A DNA stretch of 64,000 nt from contig CAWKCY010000001.1 in the NCBI GenBank assembly GCA_963848195.1, positions 362,926 to 426,925 on the forward strand, written 5' to 3'. The position numbers and the translations under genes are program-made. This DNA is from CAVQBP01 sp963848195. GTDB taxonomy: Bacteria > Bacteroidota > Ignavibacteria > Ignavibacteriales > Ignavibacteriaceae. The notes below the pieces were generated by a model. It searched no databases. It was not told the DNA's origin and saw only the letters and a list, made by a program, of their open reading frames with translations. This document shows positions 16,735 through 26,000 of the stretch, piece by piece (within the stretch, counting starts at the first letter, position 1; each line of letters starts with the position of its first letter).

Positions 16735-18027
16735 TTGAAAATGAGTAATACAGTACTTCTTATTTATTTCTTCTTGATAATTATGTTTCAGGAAATAAAT
16801 AAAGCTCAATCTTCCTCCCGTGAAAATAACTTTATAAAATTTAATCAATCCATAATGGAAGATGGTTCTGATGATAATGATCGCGGGCGTAACATGGAAG
16901 ACTATGGTATTCAGTTTTCTATATATTTTATTAATGATTTCCTGCAAAACCTTTCAGGCGGGATAAAAACAGGTTCTTCTTATATTGGCCTTCTCAACCC
17001 GAATCTTAATATTGATCTTGATAAAATGTTTAATTGGAAAGAAACCGATTTGTGGATTAGTGCAATAGGAAATATTGGAAATAATTTTAACAATAAAGTC
17101 GGCGCGGAACAGGGTATAGATAATATTGCTGCATTTAACACCTGGAAAATCTATGAATTATGGATCGAACACAAAATATTAGATAATCTTTTATCTTTTA
17201 AATTTGGATTGTATGATCTTAATTCCGAATTTGATTTCCGATTAACCTCATTAATTTTCTTAAATCCTTCCCATGCAATAGGGACTGAGTTTGCACTTAC
17301 AGGGAAGAACGGACCTTCAATCTTTCCAACAACATCCCTGGCTTTTAGAATAAAATATTTAGATCAAACCGGCTTTTATTTTCAAACAGCAGTTTTTGAT
17401 GGTATTCCCGGCGACCCTAATAATCATAGGGGAAACCACATTATTATTAAAAAAAATGACGGTTTGTTATTAACCGCTGAAACCGGCTTTATCAGCAATG
17501 TGGAAAATTTTGGAGAAGACTATGAAAAATATTTCATAGGAGGCTGGTTTTACACTTCAAAATTTGAAAGACTACTCCCTTCCTTTGTTTCCGGTAATCC
17601 TGTTTATAAAATAGGAAATTATGGCCTATATTTTTCTGCTGAAAAATTTATATGGAGTGAACCGCTGAATTCTAATAATGGTCTCGCTGCTTATTTAAGG
17701 GTAGGAATATCGGATGAATCTGTAAATAAAGTAGATGGATATTTAGGAGCAGGCATGAGCTATACGGGTTTAATACCCTCCAGGGATATGGATCAATTTG
17801 GAATCGGAATATCTATGGCTCAAAACAGCGGCAATTATATATCTTTAATGCATCTGGAAAATATCAACTTATATAAGTTTGAAACTATTATTGAAATGAC
17901 TTATTTATTGTATCTCACCGACAGGTTGCAAATTCAACCTGATTTTCAATATGTTATTCACCCTGCCGATTGTTACTCTAATAAATATGCGTTTATTTCA
18001 GCTTTAAGATTAGAATTGTCCCTCTGA
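16735..18027 (+). CDS. OprB-like outer membrane porin
   Basis: 430 aa with a signal peptide (TVLLIYFFLIIMFQEINKAQ) and then repeated amphipathic strands; ends with Leu after an aromatic-rich last strand. The pattern (GIKTGSSYIGLLNPNLNIDLDK, LWIEHKILDNLLSFKFGLYDLNSEFD, GNYGLYFSAEKFIW) is that of the carbohydrate-selective porin OprB family. Start is TTG 16735 or ATG 16741. It follows an FTR1 permease, so its cargo here may be an iron complex rather than sugar; porins of this family next to FTR1/cation genes are known, but the substrate is inference. Confidence 0.87.
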   Translation: MKMSNTVLLIYFFLIIMFQEINKAQSSSRENNFIKFNQSIMEDGSDDNDRGRNMEDYGIQFSIYFINDFLQNLSGGIKTGSSYIGLLNPNLNIDLDKMFNWKETDLWISAIGNIGNNFNNKVGAEQGIDNIAAFNTWKIYELWIEHKILDNLLSFKFGLYDLNSEFDFRLTSLIFLNPSHAIGTEFALTGKNGPSIFPTTSLAFRIKYLDQTGFYFQTAVFDGIPGDPNNHRGNHIIIKKNDGLLLTAETGFISNVENFGEDYEKYFIGGWFYTSKFERLLPSFVSGNPVYKIGNYGLYFSAEKFIWSEPLNSNNGLAAYLRVGISDESVNKVDGYLGAGMSYTGLIPSRDMDQFGIGISMAQNSGNYISLMHLENINLYKFETIIEMTYLLYLTDRLQIQPDFQYVIHPADCYSNKYAFISALRLELSL

Positions 18028-18042
18028 AATATTTAAGGGGTA

Positions 18043-18143
18043 TAAAGATGACATCTTTATAGAGAAACATCATTTCTATTTATTATGTAAGATGTAAATT
18101 CATTATAAAAGCTCTATTTTTAGACAGTAAAGATGTCATCTTT
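18043..18143. repeat. Paired TAAAGATGACATCTTTA hairpins
   Basis: Two nearly palindromic units, at about 18043-18060 and 18125-18142, are inverted relative to each other and 66 bp apart. They sit between the convergent porin and methyltransferase genes. Each could form a hairpin and together they could act as a bidirectional terminator. The same GATGACA word recurs at 7637 and 21578. Confidence 0.6.
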
Positions 18144-18154
18144 AAAATGTAGTC

Positions 18155-19140
18155 CTACTTTGTTCCTATGATTAAATCGGAAGCAAAACTCGTTTTCTTT
18201 CTTTCAATTTTAGAAAAGCCGGCCGATGTTAACCATTCTCTCATTTCATCTTCTGTATATGTATCTCCGCTGTCTGTTCCTACCAGCATATTAAGTGAAA
18301 ATATTGCACCATGATAAGGCTCGCTCCTATCCTCACTCATTACGAAATCATTAATTATCACTTTCCCTCCATCATTCAGAGCATCCGAACATTTTTTTAT
18401 TATCATTTTATTTTCATCATAACTATTAATGTGGACAATTGCAGATAAAAGAATTAGATCGTACTCCTTTCCGAAATCTGAGGTCAGATAATTTCCCTCT
18501 ATGAATTCAAAATTATCTTCCAATCCTTCCTGCTTTATATACTTTTTTGTTAAAGGAATTACATGAGGTAAATCCAAAACCACTGCTTTTATAGAATTAT
18601 TCCTTTTTACCATTTCCATTGAAAAAGCTGCTGACCCTCCTCCAATATCAAGTATCTTTTTCGCATTCGAAAAATCTATCATCATTGAAAGAAGCTTAGC
18701 TTGTTTTACTCCACGATAATGCATTGCTGCTATGAATGATTCAACCCACTCATCTTTTTCTTTTTTATTTTGATCTCCTTTAAATGAGCTTCCTTTTTTT
18801 ACCGAATCTGTTAAATAGCTCCAGGTATTCCAGAGATGATTAGTATGATATAAATTTCCCATAAAATCCGGTTTCCCTTCTACAAGATATTTAGAGGCTG
18901 ATTCTGTATTGTAGAATTTCTCTTTAACTTTTCGTAAAAGTCCCATTCCGCACAGAGCATTCATTAATCTGTTTACTGCTCTTTTATCGCGAATTTATAT
19001 TTTCCGACTACTTCTTCAGAACTCATAAGGTGTCTACCCAGCATGCTGAAAATTTTAAGTTCAAAAGCAGTTAATAAAATGCGGCTTTCTTGAAATGAAG
19101 CTGCAATTTCACGAATATTTTCGGCATGATATAATGACAA
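18155..19140 (-). pseudogene. SAM-dependent O-methyltransferase, one frameshift
   Basis: The catalytic part (18964-18155) has the SAM-binding motif KKILDIGGGSAAFSMEM, LDLPHVIPLTKKY and LLSAIVHINSYDE, typical of the acetylserotonin/COMT-type O-methyltransferase family. The family's N-terminal winged-helix dimerisation domain is encoded in another frame (about 19140-18985, IREIAASFQESRILLTAFEL, EEVVGKYK). Adding one A to the run before TTCGCG joins the frames (KIRDKRAVNRLMNAL). So the gene is either broken by a single A loss or mis-sequenced. The original start is unclear; an in-frame TTG at 19140 is used here. Substrate unknown. It lies just downstream of the SGNH esterase on the same strand. 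Confidence 0.82.
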
Positions 19141-19181
19141 TTGAATGACTATTGAATACCGATCAAATGACCACCGAATCC

Positions 19182-20303
19182 CTACCAGTTCATTATCAGT
19201 TTTATAACCGGAGTAATAACATTCGCAATCTTATTTGCACCATAAATATTCGGATGCCAATCGCACCCCCAGTCTGATTCATTCATTATACTCCTGTTGA
19301 TCTCTATAAAAAACACATCTTTCCGGTCTTTTCCTGTAATTTGCTGTTTCTCAACTACTTCTTTGATATATGCTAAACAGGGTTCTCCAATCATTGGTCC
19401 GCATAAGCAGAAAATAGTAACATGCGGGTATAGTGAACGTACCCTGTTTATTAGATGGTTGTAGGCTTTTTGAAAAATATTTTTATCCGGATAAGGCTGG
19501 GTTGAAAAATCATTTGTTCCAAGATTGATAACTACAGCCTGGGGGATCCATTCTTCAAAGTTCCATTTGTTTATGGAATCACTAAAACATATTCTATCAT
19601 ATAATTTCGGCATCGGATTGAAAGAAGTTTTATTTTTATCACCGTAATTACGAACTACACCTCTTCCTGAATACGAAATTAATGAATAATCAGAGTTTAA
19701 CGCTCTCGCGGATATTGATGCGTATGACATGCAAGCATTTTCCGTTTCAATGCTGAAATGACATTCATGGTTTTTTCCTTCTACTCCGTAGCCTGATGTC
19801 ATGGAATTTCCGATAAATTCTATGCGCCGGTCCGGCCTCTTATCCGGAGTTAATAATTTTTTCCCCTTATCTAAGATAAATCCCGAAAATATTCCTTTCC
19901 CAACAAGCGGCTCAGTCCTTTTCTGTATTATAATTGTATGTGGTATTAAATCATTTAAGCCTGATGCCACTTTATATATTCTTGAATTATTTGTTTTTAA
20001 TAATTCGGGAGAATGATTATCGATAATGACAGCATATTGATTTTTATGGTCTTCTAATCTTACCGAGCAGCTTGTTCCTTCAAATTTCGCTATAATGTAT
20101 ACACCAGCCCAATCAAATTCTACCTCTTTTGGATTTGAAAAATCAAATCGCCCCACATACTGAATATCCGGATCATCTGCATCAATAACACTTGAATTTT
20201 GAACCTTATGGCTTTCTTCGCCGGAAGCATAATAATTGAAGTTAACAAATAATAAAAAAATAAATAATTGTAAGAGTATTCTGCCGGTTATTTTCAAATT
20301 CAT
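19182..20303 (-). CDS. Exported SGNH/GDSL esterase, CE2-like
   Basis: 373 aa with a signal peptide (MNLKITGRILLQLFIFLLF). The N-terminal 150 residues are a beta-rich domain (YVGRFDFSNPKEVEFDWAG). The SGNH hydrolase domain follows, with Ser167 in IEFIGNSMTSGYG (Asn replacing the usual Asp of GDS), Gly in SGRG (213), Asn264 in GTND and His350 in CDWHPN. This two-domain order is that of carbohydrate esterase family 2, which deacetylates plant polysaccharides. It would act in the periplasm or outside. It ends 42 bp before the methyltransferase region on the same strand; no functional link between them is evident. Confidence 0.9.
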   Translation of the reverse strand: MNLKITGRILLQLFIFLLFVNFNYYASGEESHKVQNSSVIDADDPDIQYVGRFDFSNPKEVEFDWAGVYIIAKFEGTSCSVRLEDHKNQYAVIIDNHSPELLKTNNSRIYKVASGLNDLIPHTIIIQKRTEPLVGKGIFSGFILDKGKKLLTPDKRPDRRIEFIGNSMTSGYGVEGKNHECHFSIETENACMSYASISARALNSDYSLISYSGRGVVRNYGDKNKTSFNPMPKLYDRICFSDSINKWNFEEWIPQAVVINLGTNDFSTQPYPDKNIFQKAYNHLINRVRSLYPHVTIFCLCGPMIGEPCLAYIKEVVEKQQITGKDRKDVFFIEINRSIMNESDWGCDWHPNIYGANKIANVITPVIKLIMNW

Positions 20304-20448
20304 GGGATTCCCGCTTAATTTTGATAAGTAAAAATAAATATTTTAAGGATATAAAAGGAAGGATTTTATACAAAAAAAGACTTGAACTATAACCGTTCAA
20401 AGGCTTTAGCACTACCTAAGGTAATTATAATATAATGGAATAGAAAAT

Positions 20449-20473
20449 AAAAGGCATCGAAAGGATGCCTTTT
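20449..20473 (-). terminator. Intrinsic terminator of the RRM gene
   Basis: Read on the minus strand, AAAAGGCATC-ctttc-GATGCCTTTT forms a perfect 10-bp stem with a T-rich end, 36 bp after the stop of the RRM gene. Confidence 0.85.
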
Positions 20474-20508
20474 ATGTTAACAAAAATAAAAGAGAATTAA
20501 TTTATAAT

Positions 20509-20760
20509 TTAATTACGTGCTCTAGCTTCATTAACTATTATATTTCTACCCTTCAAATCAGATTCATGCAATGCTTTGATAGCATTTTGAGCTTCATTGG
20601 AATTTGACATTTCAACAAATCCAAATCCTCTTGATCTCCCAGTTTCACGATCTTTAATAACTTTAGCTGAAACAACTTCTCCATGCTTTTCGAAAGTTTC
20701 TTGTAAAATTTGATCATCTATCGACCAAGGAAGGGAACCTACAAACAATTTAGTACTCAA
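20509..20760 (-). CDS. Small RRM-type RNA-binding protein
   Basis: 83 aa, a single RNA recognition motif. RNP-2 is LFVGSL (residues 5-10) and RNP-1 is RGFGFVEM (about 44-51), both with the aromatic RNA-contact residues. Proteins of this size occur in cyanobacteria, Bacteroidota and others, where many are cold-induced RNA-binding proteins. Glu/Lys-rich loops and a short basic tail (EARARN) are usual. The gene stands alone with its own terminator; the 5' region (20761-20890) is AT-rich and could be a structured leader, but no specific element is recognised. Confidence 0.95.
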   Translation of the reverse strand: MSTKLFVGSLPWSIDDQILQETFEKHGEVVSAKVIKDRETGRSRGFGFVEMSNSNEAQNAIKALHESDLKGRNIIVNEARARN

Positions 20761-21298
20761 ACTATAACCTCAAAAAATATATTGATAAAAGCCGGCTTAA
20801 TCCGGGATAATAAACATATGTATAATACTAATGATAACCTAATTAATTTTTTTAATTACTATAATAACTTAATGAAACGCATTTCTGTCTAAATAGGGTA
20901 TAAAGGTATCGGGTATATGATAATATTGCACTGACATATTACCATCAGTATTACCCTATTGTCCCATGGAGATCCAAAGCAAATTTTTTACGAGTCTAAA
21001 TCCTCTTTTTCTGTATTACATTTTAGAGTTCCTTTAATGATATTCCCATAGGTCATTTATAAATCAAGGAAATACTTTAGAGTTACGTCGGGATTATCTT
21101 GGATTTACCTTGGAGTTACCTTGGAGTTACCTTGGAGTTACCTTGGAGTTACCCTGGAGTTATGTCGGGGGATGCGTTTAAGCAGATATGCTATACACAA
21201 TACGATAAAATGTCAAAGATCTAGAATAAATTTACAAAATCTGCTCGAAAACATAAAATTACAGAAGATTACCTGAATTTATCTTTACGGGCGTTTCA
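20761..21298. other. 538-bp intergenic region
   Basis: No gene is seen in either strand. It contains the AT-rich leader of the RRM gene and the 11-bp tandem repeat listed separately. Scattered GAGTTAC(GTCGGG) words at 21080-21093 and 21160-21172 flank the tandem repeat. Confidence 0.6.
21094..21159. repeat. 11-bp tandem repeat, six units
   Basis: Six head-to-tail copies of TTACCTTGGAG; the first and last carry two and one substitutions. The flanks (AGAGTTACGTCGGG before, GAGTTATGTCGGGG after) are related words. The unit length is close to one helical turn. It lies in non-coding DNA between the RRM gene and a small membrane protein gene. Confidence 0.9.
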
Positions 21299-21481
21299 TT
21301 ATTTTTTTATAAACTGACTTAATATATCACCGATATAATAAGGCCATAATATCAAAGCTAATACCGCTTTCCAGAACGCCAATTTTAAAAATCCGATAGA
21401 AAATAACCATCCTATTAGCCAGATTATTCCACAATCACCTGAATGGTGTTTATAAGTTTTGCTTTTATTTTCTTCACCCAT
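21299..21481 (-). CDS. Small two-helix membrane protein
   Basis: 60 aa: a charged, His-containing head (MGEENKSKTYKHHSGDCG), then two hydrophobic helices (about 19-35 and 39-54) with the motif IGWLFSIGFLKL...WPYYIGD, and a basic end. Short proteins with an HHSG.CG head and this helix pair are frequent conserved hypotheticals in environmental bacteria. No function is known. It starts at ATG with AAAGGGAATT upstream, a plausible ribosome site, and stands alone. Confidence 0.75.
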   Translation of the reverse strand: MGEENKSKTYKHHSGDCGIIWLIGWLFSIGFLKLAFWKAVLALILWPYYIGDILSQFIKK

Positions 21482-21787
21482 TTTAATTCCCTTTTTATTA
21501 AAAAAATATTTTTATAAAAAATAGTACTATTAAAAAATAAAGGAATAACAGAAGTTACGCAAGAATCAGTTATTGAAAGGTGACATTTTTATTTGTCATC
21601 TATTCTTAAATAAAATTACTAATATTTCAAGTTAAGCAAGTTTTGTATTCGGAAGATATCATCTTTTAGGTATAAAGTATAAAGGTATTGGGTTTAGAAG
21701 TATTATTTCCAGGTGATGTTTTGGATTTAATATATTATTCCTTTTATTTATCTTATTTATAACAATTAATAAATTTAAATACTACAT
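21482..21787. other. 306-bp intergenic region with GGTGACA hairpin
   Basis: Divergent region between the small membrane protein and the subtilase. An AGGTGACA...TGTCATCT hairpin lies at 21578-21601, related to those at 18.0 kb. Otherwise AT-rich with no gene. Confidence 0.5.
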
Positions 21788-24583
21788 ATGAAATCCTACC
21801 TTTACTGTTTTATTATAATTATATCATTTTATTTTTCTTCAGCTTTTGGCTCAGATGCTCCTCAAGTTGTTCATAATGGAAATCTTATCTATCTGGCTCA
21901 TACGGTTATTATTAAATATAGAAGTGTTGACCGCCAGGGGCTTAATAAAATATCGAATATTGAAACCAAATTGAATTATTTGCTTAAGGATTATAATGTT
22001 AAAGCAATAACAAAGACTTTTTCTTCAATGAATGCCGGTAATTCTAAATTCGGTATAAATAGGATAATGACAGTTAATTATTCAAGGGATATCGACCCTC
22101 TCGTTGCTGCTGCCAAAATGAAAAAACTTCCCGATATAGAATGGGCAGAACCAAAATATATTAGAAAAATTGATTTCGTTCCTAATGATCCTCAAAATGA
22201 TTCAACTAATCAGTGGAATCTATATCAAATAAAAGCTAAACAAGCATGGGATATTTCTCAAGGTGATACCTCGGTAATAATTGGGATTATCGATACCGGA
22301 ATTGACTGGATCCATCCTGATATTCGGGCAAATATGTGGGCTGGTATCGGATATGATTTTGGCGGCCTGAATGGTACACCCGATAATAATCCCATCGAAG
22401 ATAATCCTTATCATGGAACATTTGTGGCTGGTGTGGCATCTGCCGTTACTGATAATGGGATTGGTATTTCTTCAATTGGTTTTAGGTCTCATTTAATGGC
22501 TGTAAAAACTACCAGGGATGATTTTAAAGATCCTATAAGCGGACTTCCATATATTCTTTACGGGTTTGAAGGAATTTTATATGCTGCCGACCATGGTGCA
22601 AAAGTTATAAATTGCAGCTGGGGAGGGGGAGGATTTTCTAATATGGAACAGGATGTAATTGATTATGCTCTTTCTAAAGGAGCTCTAGTCGTGGCAGCAG
22701 CCGGAAATGATAATTTTTTGGAAGACTTTTATCCGGCTTCATATAATGGAGTTCTTTCTGTTGCAGCTACTTCATTAGGTGATAAAAAAGCTTCTTTTTC
22801 AAGCTTCGGATTTCACGTCGATGTTTCTGCTCCCGGACAGAGTATCTATTCTACATGGCAGCCTAATACCTATACTTATGGTTCAGGTACTTCATTTTCA
22901 ACTCCACTGGTCTCCGGTCTCGCAGCGTTGGTTTTCTCCCGTTTTCCCAATTATACACCCCTCCAGGTAGCTGAACAAATTAGAGTTAATTGTGATAATA
23001 TTGATTTATTAAATCCAGGCTATATTAATCTCCTTGGATATGGTAGAGTTAATGCCTTTAAAACCTTAAACAATTCAAATTCCGTTTCATTGAGAGCCTA
23101 CGATATTCAATTCTCAGATCAAACTACCGGCGGGAATGGTGACGGGATTTTTCAACCGGGTGAGAATGTAGAAGTCCGTGTTAAATTTAGAAATTATCTT
23201 AGTTCTGCCGGAAATGTTTCCGTATCTCTGCAGAGTTTAAGTGGTTATGCATCAGTTGTAAATGGAAATTTTAATATTTCTTCTATTGGGACTCTGGATT
23301 CCGTTGATAATTATTCTAATCCCTTTATTTTAAAAATTGCAGATAATATCCCATATGATGATACTATAGCAGTTATTCTTGAATATAATTCCAATAGCTA
23401 TACTGATTATCAGGCCGATGCATTTTTTGCTAATTCTACATTTGAAACCCAGCAGGGTAATAATATTTCATTAACCCTCACAAGCAGAGGGAATCTTGGT
23501 TTTAATGATTATCCTAATGATGTCCAGGGTCAGGGTTTTAGTTTTATGAGTGGACCTAATCTCCTTTTTGAAGGTTCTTTAATGTTTGGAACTTCTGCCG
23601 TTAATTTGTCTGATGAAGCAAGGGATGAATCAGGTAATCAGGAAAATAATTCTTTTCAAATTATTTCACAGTTTAAGCTTAAACAGCCTGGTGAGAAAGC
23701 TGCTCAGGAAGGAAATACTGTTTTCAATGACGATGGTTCAGGAACAGGCAGGGTGGGGGTTACTGTTAATATGCACTCCTATTCTTTTAATGACGATAAA
23801 AATAAAAATTCTATTATCATTAACTATAATTTGCTAAATACGACTAATTCCGATATAAATAATTTTTATACCGGATTATTTCTTGATTGGGACCTTCTTG
23901 AAGGTTCCGGAGATAGTGATTATGTTTTTTATGATAATATAGTTAATTTGGGATATGCCTATCACGCCGGCGGTAATCCTGATACTTATATTGGAACTGC
24001 CTTAATATCTTCCACAAATTATGGGTTCTGGGCTATTGCAAATGGAGGGGATGATAATTTTCAAATTTACGACGGATTTTCTAAGGATGAAAAATGGCAG
24101 GCATTGTCCAGCGGGGTAGGGAAAACTACAGCAGGTCCTGCCGATATATCTGCAGTTACTTCAGGAGGTCCTTTTTTTATTCCTTCCGGAAAATCTATTA
24201 ATGTTGCGTTTGCTATAACTGCAGGGAGTAATCTGGATGATTTGAGAACAAATATAAATAATGCAAGAGATACTTATAATAATGTTATAGCTGATTCAGA
24301 AACCGGCGTGCCGCTGCCTTTAACCTTTTCCCTAAGTCAGAATTATCCCAACCCTTTTAATCCCGGCACCGAAATAGACTATCAAATACCTGAAGAGGGA
24401 AAGGTTACCATTAAAGTTTATGATATATTGGGAAATCTTGTTAAGACATTGGTCAATGAAGATAAACGTTCAGGACAGTATCATTTGAAATTTAATGCCG
24501 GTGGTCTGGCTAGCGGAATCTATTTTTATACCCTGAAGGTTAATTCTTATACTTCAACTAAAAAATTCGTTTTTATAAAGTAG
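21788..24583 (+). CDS. Secreted subtilisin-like (S8) peptidase with T9SS sorting domain
   Basis: 931 aa. A signal peptide (1-21) is followed by an inhibitor-like propeptide (35-130). The S8 domain has Asp169 (GIIDTGIDW), His209 (YHGTFVAGVAS), oxyanion Asn307 (AAAGNDN) and Ser369 (GSGTSFSTP). A long beta-rich region follows, and the last 75 or so residues are a type A T9SS sorting domain (LSQNYPNPFNP, VYDILGNLVKTL, LASGIYFYTLKV). The protein should cross the inner membrane by Sec and the outer membrane by the type IX system, with the tail removed or anchored at the surface. It degrades extracellular protein. ATG start; stands alone. Confidence 0.97.
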   Translation: MKSYLYCFIIIISFYFSSAFGSDAPQVVHNGNLIYLAHTVIIKYRSVDRQGLNKISNIETKLNYLLKDYNVKAITKTFSSMNAGNSKFGINRIMTVNYSRDIDPLVAAAKMKKLPDIEWAEPKYIRKIDFVPNDPQNDSTNQWNLYQIKAKQAWDISQGDTSVIIGIIDTGIDWIHPDIRANMWAGIGYDFGGLNGTPDNNPIEDNPYHGTFVAGVASAVTDNGIGISSIGFRSHLMAVKTTRDDFKDPISGLPYILYGFEGILYAADHGAKVINCSWGGGGFSNMEQDVIDYALSKGALVVAAAGNDNFLEDFYPASYNGVLSVAATSLGDKKASFSSFGFHVDVSAPGQSIYSTWQPNTYTYGSGTSFSTPLVSGLAALVFSRFPNYTPLQVAEQIRVNCDNIDLLNPGYINLLGYGRVNAFKTLNNSNSVSLRAYDIQFSDQTTGGNGDGIFQPGENVEVRVKFRNYLSSAGNVSVSLQSLSGYASVVNGNFNISSIGTLDSVDNYSNPFILKIADNIPYDDTIAVILEYNSNSYTDYQADAFFANSTFETQQGNNISLTLTSRGNLGFNDYPNDVQGQGFSFMSGPNLLFEGSLMFGTSAVNLSDEARDESGNQENNSFQIISQFKLKQPGEKAAQEGNTVFNDDGSGTGRVGVTVNMHSYSFNDDKNKNSIIINYNLLNTTNSDINNFYTGLFLDWDLLEGSGDSDYVFYDNIVNLGYAYHAGGNPDTYIGTALISSTNYGFWAIANGGDDNFQIYDGFSKDEKWQALSSGVGKTTAGPADISAVTSGGPFFIPSGKSINVAFAITAGSNLDDLRTNINNARDTYNNVIADSETGVPLPLTFSLSQNYPNPFNPGTEIDYQIPEEGKVTIKVYDILGNLVKTLVNEDKRSGQYHLKFNAGGLASGIYFYTLKVNSYTSTKKFVFIK

Positions 24584-24803
24584 ATTTTCATTCGTGGAAT
24601 TTTCAAGGTTTATTCAATGCTATATGGGTAAAGTTCAGCTTTGAAAGGGAAGTAGAAGCTACAGGATTAAAGAGTTTGTGTGAAAATATAGAAAAAACTT
24701 GCTGAGAGGGGCTTAATTTTTCTCTTAAACCAATGGATAAATCCATTGGTTAATGATATATGCAGGCTCTAAATCAACGCAAGTGATACAATATCTTTCT
24801 TAA
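24584..24803. repeat. Intergenic palindrome ACCAATGGAT...ATCCATTGGT
   Basis: A 22-bp hairpin at 24729-24750 (ACCAATGGAT-aa-ATCCATTGGT) with the tail TAATGATATATGCAGGCTC, the same tail as at 7801 and 10604 but with an unrelated stem. It lies between convergent genes and may help end transcription. Confidence 0.65.
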
Positions 24804-26000
24804 CTAATAATTAAAATTTATGAAAGGCAAAATTCGAAAAGGGATAGGATTATTCTTCACAATGTTTAACAATCCTATCTGAATTCCTTTCAGAGATTCG
24901 GCAATGTTTAGAATGCCGATAGTAAATCCCTGCTGCAAACCGGAGATATCATGGAAAGGTGATACAGATATACCTGTTAAATTTTTTGTCTCTATCCAGG
25001 CTCCGGTAATATTGATTCCTGTTAAATTTTTAGTTTCTATCTTATAACCAGTAATATTTATTCCTGTTATAGAAGATTCTGACTGTAATTTTCCTGCTGT
25101 AATATTAATTCCCGTAATCTCTCCCTGATCTGATACAACTGCTAATCCACCGATATTTATCCCGGTTAATCCTTCCTTACCAACCGCAGCAAGCCCACCT
25201 ATGTTTATTCCATTAATTTCCATTTCCGATACAAGTGCCAGTCCTCCGAAATTTATTCCGTAAATATTCTCTTTACCGACTGTTGCAAGTCCCCCCAGGT
25301 TTATTCCATAAATGCCTTTTTGAGAAACTAGAGCCAAAGAACCGTAATTAATACCCATCATGTCTTTGTTTGCAACTGCTGTTAATCCTCCGATATTTAT
25401 TCCTTTTATTTCTCCTTGAGAAACGAGAGCCAGACCGCCGAAATTGACTCCTGAAATATCTTTTTGTGAAACCAGCGCCAGACCTCCTAAATTTATTCCC
25501 GAAATATCGCCATTACCGACAGATGCCAGACCGCTTAAATTTATACCGCTAATACTCCCTTGTGAAACATTGGCTAAAACTCCCATATTAATTCCGTTCA
25601 TACTTCTGCCTGCTAAAACTGCCGCTATGCCAATTGAAATACCATTTAATTCATCTGCAAAGGGTGCTGCTCCGATAGAAATTCCGTTAATTTGAGAACC
25701 GGGGCTAATTTCAGGTTTCCAAAAAGTTATGTTTATTCCATTTATATTTTTAATACCGCAGTCAATAATATTAAACCTTAAACCGTTAATATTCTCTGAA
25801 TTGCCGAAACTAATGCCAGTATTTCCTGCGGTAAGATCGATACTGAAATGCGAACATGATATCACTGTATCCGGCTTGTAAAAAGTAATTTGTGCAGTTG
25901 ACGTTGTATTTATAGCAATTATGAAAAGGATCAGAAATAAAAATTTGTGTAATAGATATTTCTTACTTTCTATTTGATATGATTTTTTTGCTTTAAGCAT
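24804..26000 (-). CDS. LA_2272-type surface repeat protein
   Basis: 398 aa from the ATG at 26000, chosen because GGGG lies six bases upstream and the product starts with a plausible signal region (MLKAKKSYQ...FLFLILFIIAINTTSTAQ); a longer in-frame start at 26057 adds 19 residues. Residues 70-330 hold about eleven 16-residue repeats of the form GIN.GGLA.VS...I., which should stack as a beta solenoid. The C-terminus (GFTIGILNIAESLKGIQIGLLNI, split by a few residues, ending FNFNY-like) is typical of the LA_2272 surface-repeat family found in Leptospira and Bacteroidota. Location is probably the outer membrane; function unknown. Confidence 0.82.
   Translation of the reverse strand: MLKAKKSYQIESKKYLLHKFLFLILFIIAINTTSTAQITFYKPDTVISCSHFSIDLTAGNTGISFGNSENINGLRFNIIDCGIKNINGINITFWKPEISPGSQINGISIGAAPFADELNGISIGIAAVLAGRSMNGINMGVLANVSQGSISGINLSGLASVGNGDISGINLGGLALVSQKDISGVNFGGLALVSQGEIKGINIGGLTAVANKDMMGINYGSLALVSQKGIYGINLGGLATVGKENIYGINFGGLALVSEMEINGINIGGLAAVGKEGLTGINIGGLAVVSDQGEITGINITAGKLQSESSITGINITGYKIETKNLTGINITGAWIETKNLTGISVSPFHDISGLQQGFTIGILNIAESLKGIQIGLLNIVKNNPIPFRILPFINFNY

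Noticed and set aside
21094..21159. CRISPR array
   Set aside because: Units are 11 bp and contiguous, with no spacers and no cas genes nearby.
25444..25695. 83-codon plus-strand frame with regular repeats
   Set aside because: The periodicity is the antisense of the 16-residue repeats of the surface protein.
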